Assembly (NCBI RefSeq): GCF_021206925.1
Contig: NZ_JAJPRF010000003.1
Coordinates: 1 to 64,000, forward strand
Length of the DNA: 64,000 nt
Source: Rhodoflexus caldus
GTDB lineage: Bacteria > Bacteroidota > Bacteroidia > Cytophagales > Thermoflexibacteraceae
Direction of reading: 5' to 3'
Part shown: in pieces, positions 62,213 to 64,000 of the stretch
Numbering within the stretch: the stretch's first letter is position 1
Layout: each line of letters begins with the position of its first letter
The notes under the pieces: generated by a model
What the model saw: the letters and a program-made list of their open reading frames with translations, nothing else
Told to the model about the DNA's origin: nothing
Databases searched by the model: none
Translations under genes and position numbers: made by a program

Positions 62213-63316
62213 TTATTTCAGTAATTCGGTAAGGCGGTCTTCCAATGCCTGCCCGCGGAGGTTTTTATCTATGATGATGCCGTTTTTGTCTAACAGCACC
62301 GTCATGGGGATACCCTGAATGCGATAAAGCGGTACAACGGATGATTGCCAGAATTTCAGGTCGGAAACATGAGTCCAAGTCAGCCCGTCGTCTTTGATGG
62401 CTTTGAGCCACTGGTCTCTTTCCTTGTCCAACGAAACGCCGAATATTTCAAAATCTTTTCCTTTGAACCTGTTGTACATGCGCACTACGTTCGGGTTTTC
62501 GCGGCGGCAGGGGCCACACCACGAAGCCCAGAAGTCAATGAGCACGTATTTGCCGCGCAGCGAGGAGAGCCTGATTTCTTTTCCTTCGGGGTCGTTCAGT
62601 GCAATTTCGGGGGCGGGTTGTCCAATGGCGGTTTTGCTGATTTGTTCTAATCGCTTGCCAAAATCAACCACATACTCCGAAGTAGGATGCGCCTGTGCAA
62701 GTTTTTGGTGGATTTGCTGCAAAAAAGCTATTTCTTTATCGGCATCGAGCGCACCTGCCACCACAATAGACACAATGGAAGAAGGATTTTGTTCTATCAT
62801 TTGCTTGGCTTTGCCGATAGCATCGGCAGAAAGTGACTGATAGGCTTCCATCAGTTGCTCTTGCGTCAATTGCCCGTTTACTGCCAAAGCCTGTACGCTG
62901 TCGGCCTTTCTGCGGAAAGATTGCTCCAACCCGTAAAAACGCAGCAAATAGTCGGTGTCGGGCGAGCCGCTTACTTTAAATGTGCCATTGGTTTGCCCGG
63001 CCGCTTCCACCTTTATTATTGCGGGTTGCGTAATTACCAAATCTCCGAATTGTGTATTGTACACATTCAGCGAATAGAAACCGGGAGATTCTACTTTTAC
63101 TTCCATGCGAAACTTACCGTTGTCATCGGGCTTGACCGAATCTACGGGGACAGCTTTTTCCAACCCTTGCCTGCTCAGATAAACCATTTTACCGGGTTGC
63201 GGATTGGCAATTGTTCCTTCAATAACTGTTACTTCCGCATGTGTATTTTCAGCAGCATTTTGGCAGGCTGCAAGTGCTGCTCCGAACAGTAAAAGGAAAA
63301 CAGTTTTGCGATTCAT
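62213..63316 (-). CDS. TlpA-like thioredoxin-fold lipoprotein with DUF4369 domain
   Basis: The protein has about 367 residues. The lipobox LAAC puts the lipid-anchored cysteine at 18. An N-terminal DUF4369 beta-domain (about 28-120), a helical linker and a C-terminal AhpC/TlpA thioredoxin domain (about 230-365) follow; the redox site is WASWCGPC (C267, C270). Such proteins reduce disulfides in the periplasm. ATG 63316 (MNRKTVFLLLFGAALAACQN) was chosen because the lipoprotein signal starts there. It ends in a good terminator. Confidence 0.93.
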   Translation of the reverse strand: MNRKTVFLLLFGAALAACQNAAENTHAEVTVIEGTIANPQPGKMVYLSRQGLEKAVPVDSVKPDDNGKFRMEVKVESPGFYSLNVYNTQFGDLVITQPAIIKVEAAGQTNGTFKVSGSPDTDYLLRFYGLEQSFRRKADSVQALAVNGQLTQEQLMEAYQSLSADAIGKAKQMIEQNPSSIVSIVVAGALDADKEIAFLQQIHQKLAQAHPTSEYVVDFGKRLEQISKTAIGQPAPEIALNDPEGKEIRLSSLRGKYVLIDFWASWCGPCRRENPNVVRMYNRFKGKDFEIFGVSLDKERDQWLKAIKDDGLTWTHVSDLKFWQSSVVPLYRIQGIPMTVLLDKNGIIIDKNLRGQALEDRLTELLK

Positions 63317-63455
63317 CGCTAAAATTAAATTTAAGACAGCATCAAAAATAGGCAAAAAGCACCCGCTTACAGGTGGTTGCCGACCGATTTTGGATTATTT
63401 AACATTGATTGCCGGCATCTGTAAGATTGGGAGTTCCTCTCTGCCCAATCTTTCC

Positions 63456-63463
63456 TAACTTTG
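63456..63463 (+). promoter_or_regulatory. -7 box (TAACTTTG) abutting the mfd start codon
   Basis: It fully matches TAnnTTTG. The first T is 12 bases before the A of ATG 63468, predicting a leaderless mRNA. The nearest upstream TTG is 26 bases away, too far for the consensus. Confidence 0.45.
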
Positions 63464-63467
63464 CCCT

Positions 63468-64000
63468 ATGACTGCACAAGAGTTGTTGGGGCTGTATGCC
63501 AACGATGCGTTTATTCAAAATATCGCCCATCAGATTAACCGAACGGGTACGGGAACTATACCACTGCGCGGCCTTACGGGCAGTCAGGACGCGGTTATTG
63601 CTGCAACACTCTATAAAATCAATCCGCAGCCGCAATTGTTTTTGCTGCACGATAAGGAAGAAGCCTACTACTTTTTTAATGACCTTCAAAACCTGCTGAA
63701 AGACCAGTTGCGCCCCGGGCAGGAAATATTGTTTTTTCCTACGTCCTACAAGCGGCCTTATCAGTTTCAGGAAGTTGATAACGCAAATATTTTACAGCGG
63801 GCAGAGGTACTGAACCGCATCAACCAGACCAAAAACTACCTGCAAGGGGAAATCATTGTGAGTTACCCCGAAGCAATGACCGAAAAAGTAATCAACAAGC
63901 GCTCGCTTGTAGAAAATACCTTTCTGGTGAAAATAGGGGAGAAAATCAACGGCGAATTTGTTGCCGAACTGCTGCACAGCTACGATTTTGAGCGCACGGA
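63468..64000 (+). CDS. mfd: Transcription-repair coupling factor, N-terminal part (cut by window edge)
   Basis: The first 177 residues are visible and run off the right edge. They match the UvrB-homology start of Mfd in Bacteroidota: PLRGLTGSQDAVIAATLY, FLLHDKEEAYYFFNDLQNLL, EILFFPTSYKRPYQF, AEVLNRINQTKNYLQGEIIV and SYPEAMTEKVINK. Mfd removes stalled RNA polymerase and recruits UvrA. The helicase domains lie outside the window. Confidence 0.92.
   Translation, partial: MTAQELLGLYANDAFIQNIAHQINRTGTGTIPLRGLTGSQDAVIAATLYKINPQPQLFLLHDKEEAYYFFNDLQNLLKDQLRPGQEILFFPTSYKRPYQFQEVDNANILQRAEVLNRINQTKNYLQGEIIVSYPEAMTEKVINKRSLVENTFLVKIGEKINGEFVAELLHSYDFERT

Noticed and set aside
1-64000. tRNA, rRNA, riboswitch, prophage and insertion-sequence signals
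   Set aside because: No cloverleaf, rRNA segment, conserved riboswitch core, transposase, integrase or att-like direct repeat could be recognised in the intergenic regions.

Overview
The window looks like core chromosome of a member of the phylum Bacteroidota, most likely a Cytophagales-type bacterium. The evidence is a secreted protein with a type IX secretion (CHU_C-like) C-terminal signal followed by PorP/SprF and OmpA/PD40 genes, a BatA-domain protein, a CdaA diadenylate cyclase, a TonB-plug protein with an MG2 domain, and promoters of the Bacteroidota type (TTG, about 19 bases, TAnnTTTG). I cannot name a genus. I see no rRNA, tRNA, CRISPR array, prophage, insertion sequence or integration site. 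No gene-free stretch exceeds 300 bases.

Layout. 1-4.8 kb: the end of an unknown gene, a 2-oxoglutarate/Fe(II) oxygenase, a YceI protein, and divergent trpF and trpE. 4.0-10 kb (minus): two small genes of unknown function, a Uma2-type nuclease-fold protein and a fused HyuA-HyuB/5-oxoprolinase enzyme. 10-14 kb (minus): an apparent operon of an SPOR-like secreted protein, a lone LolD/MacB-type ATPase and a TPR sensor kinase. 14-23 kb (minus): fumC, a beta-CASP nuclease/LptF-LptG permease/EamA exporter operon, a long PurF-like enzyme, a secreted Rid protein and an M16-fold protein without its zinc site. 23-32 kb (plus): a D-lactate-type dehydrogenase, an intramembrane S2P protease and the type IX secretion cassette. 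32-38 kb (minus): isochorismate synthase, Ldh-family dehydrogenase, rpsF-rpsR-rplI, accA and rho. 38.5-48 kb: an MsbA-like exporter, an unknown membrane pair, an MFS transporter, the MG2/TonB-plug protein and cdaA. 48-56 kb: a secreted GH65 enzyme, corA, prfB with a programmed frameshift, gcvH, and a coupled outer-membrane pair. 56-64 kb: cmk, a decayed HEPN/MNT-type toxin-antitoxin pair, a sensor kinase, a BatA protein, galE, a TlpA-like lipoprotein and the start of mfd.

How the parts fit. Most genes are housekeeping: tryptophan, purine and fatty-acid synthesis, the citric acid cycle, ribosome, translation and transcription termination, and c-di-AMP. The rest concern the envelope: T9SS cargo, outer-membrane proteins, lipid export and signalling. 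I did not find a clearly new multi-gene system. The observations most worth following are the prfB recoding site, the toxin-antitoxin pair broken in both genes, a recurring -7 promoter box placed exactly 11-12 bases before ATG (predicting leaderless mRNAs), three families of palindromic intergenic repeat, the lone M16-fold protein without HxxEH, and two coupled gene pairs of unknown function.
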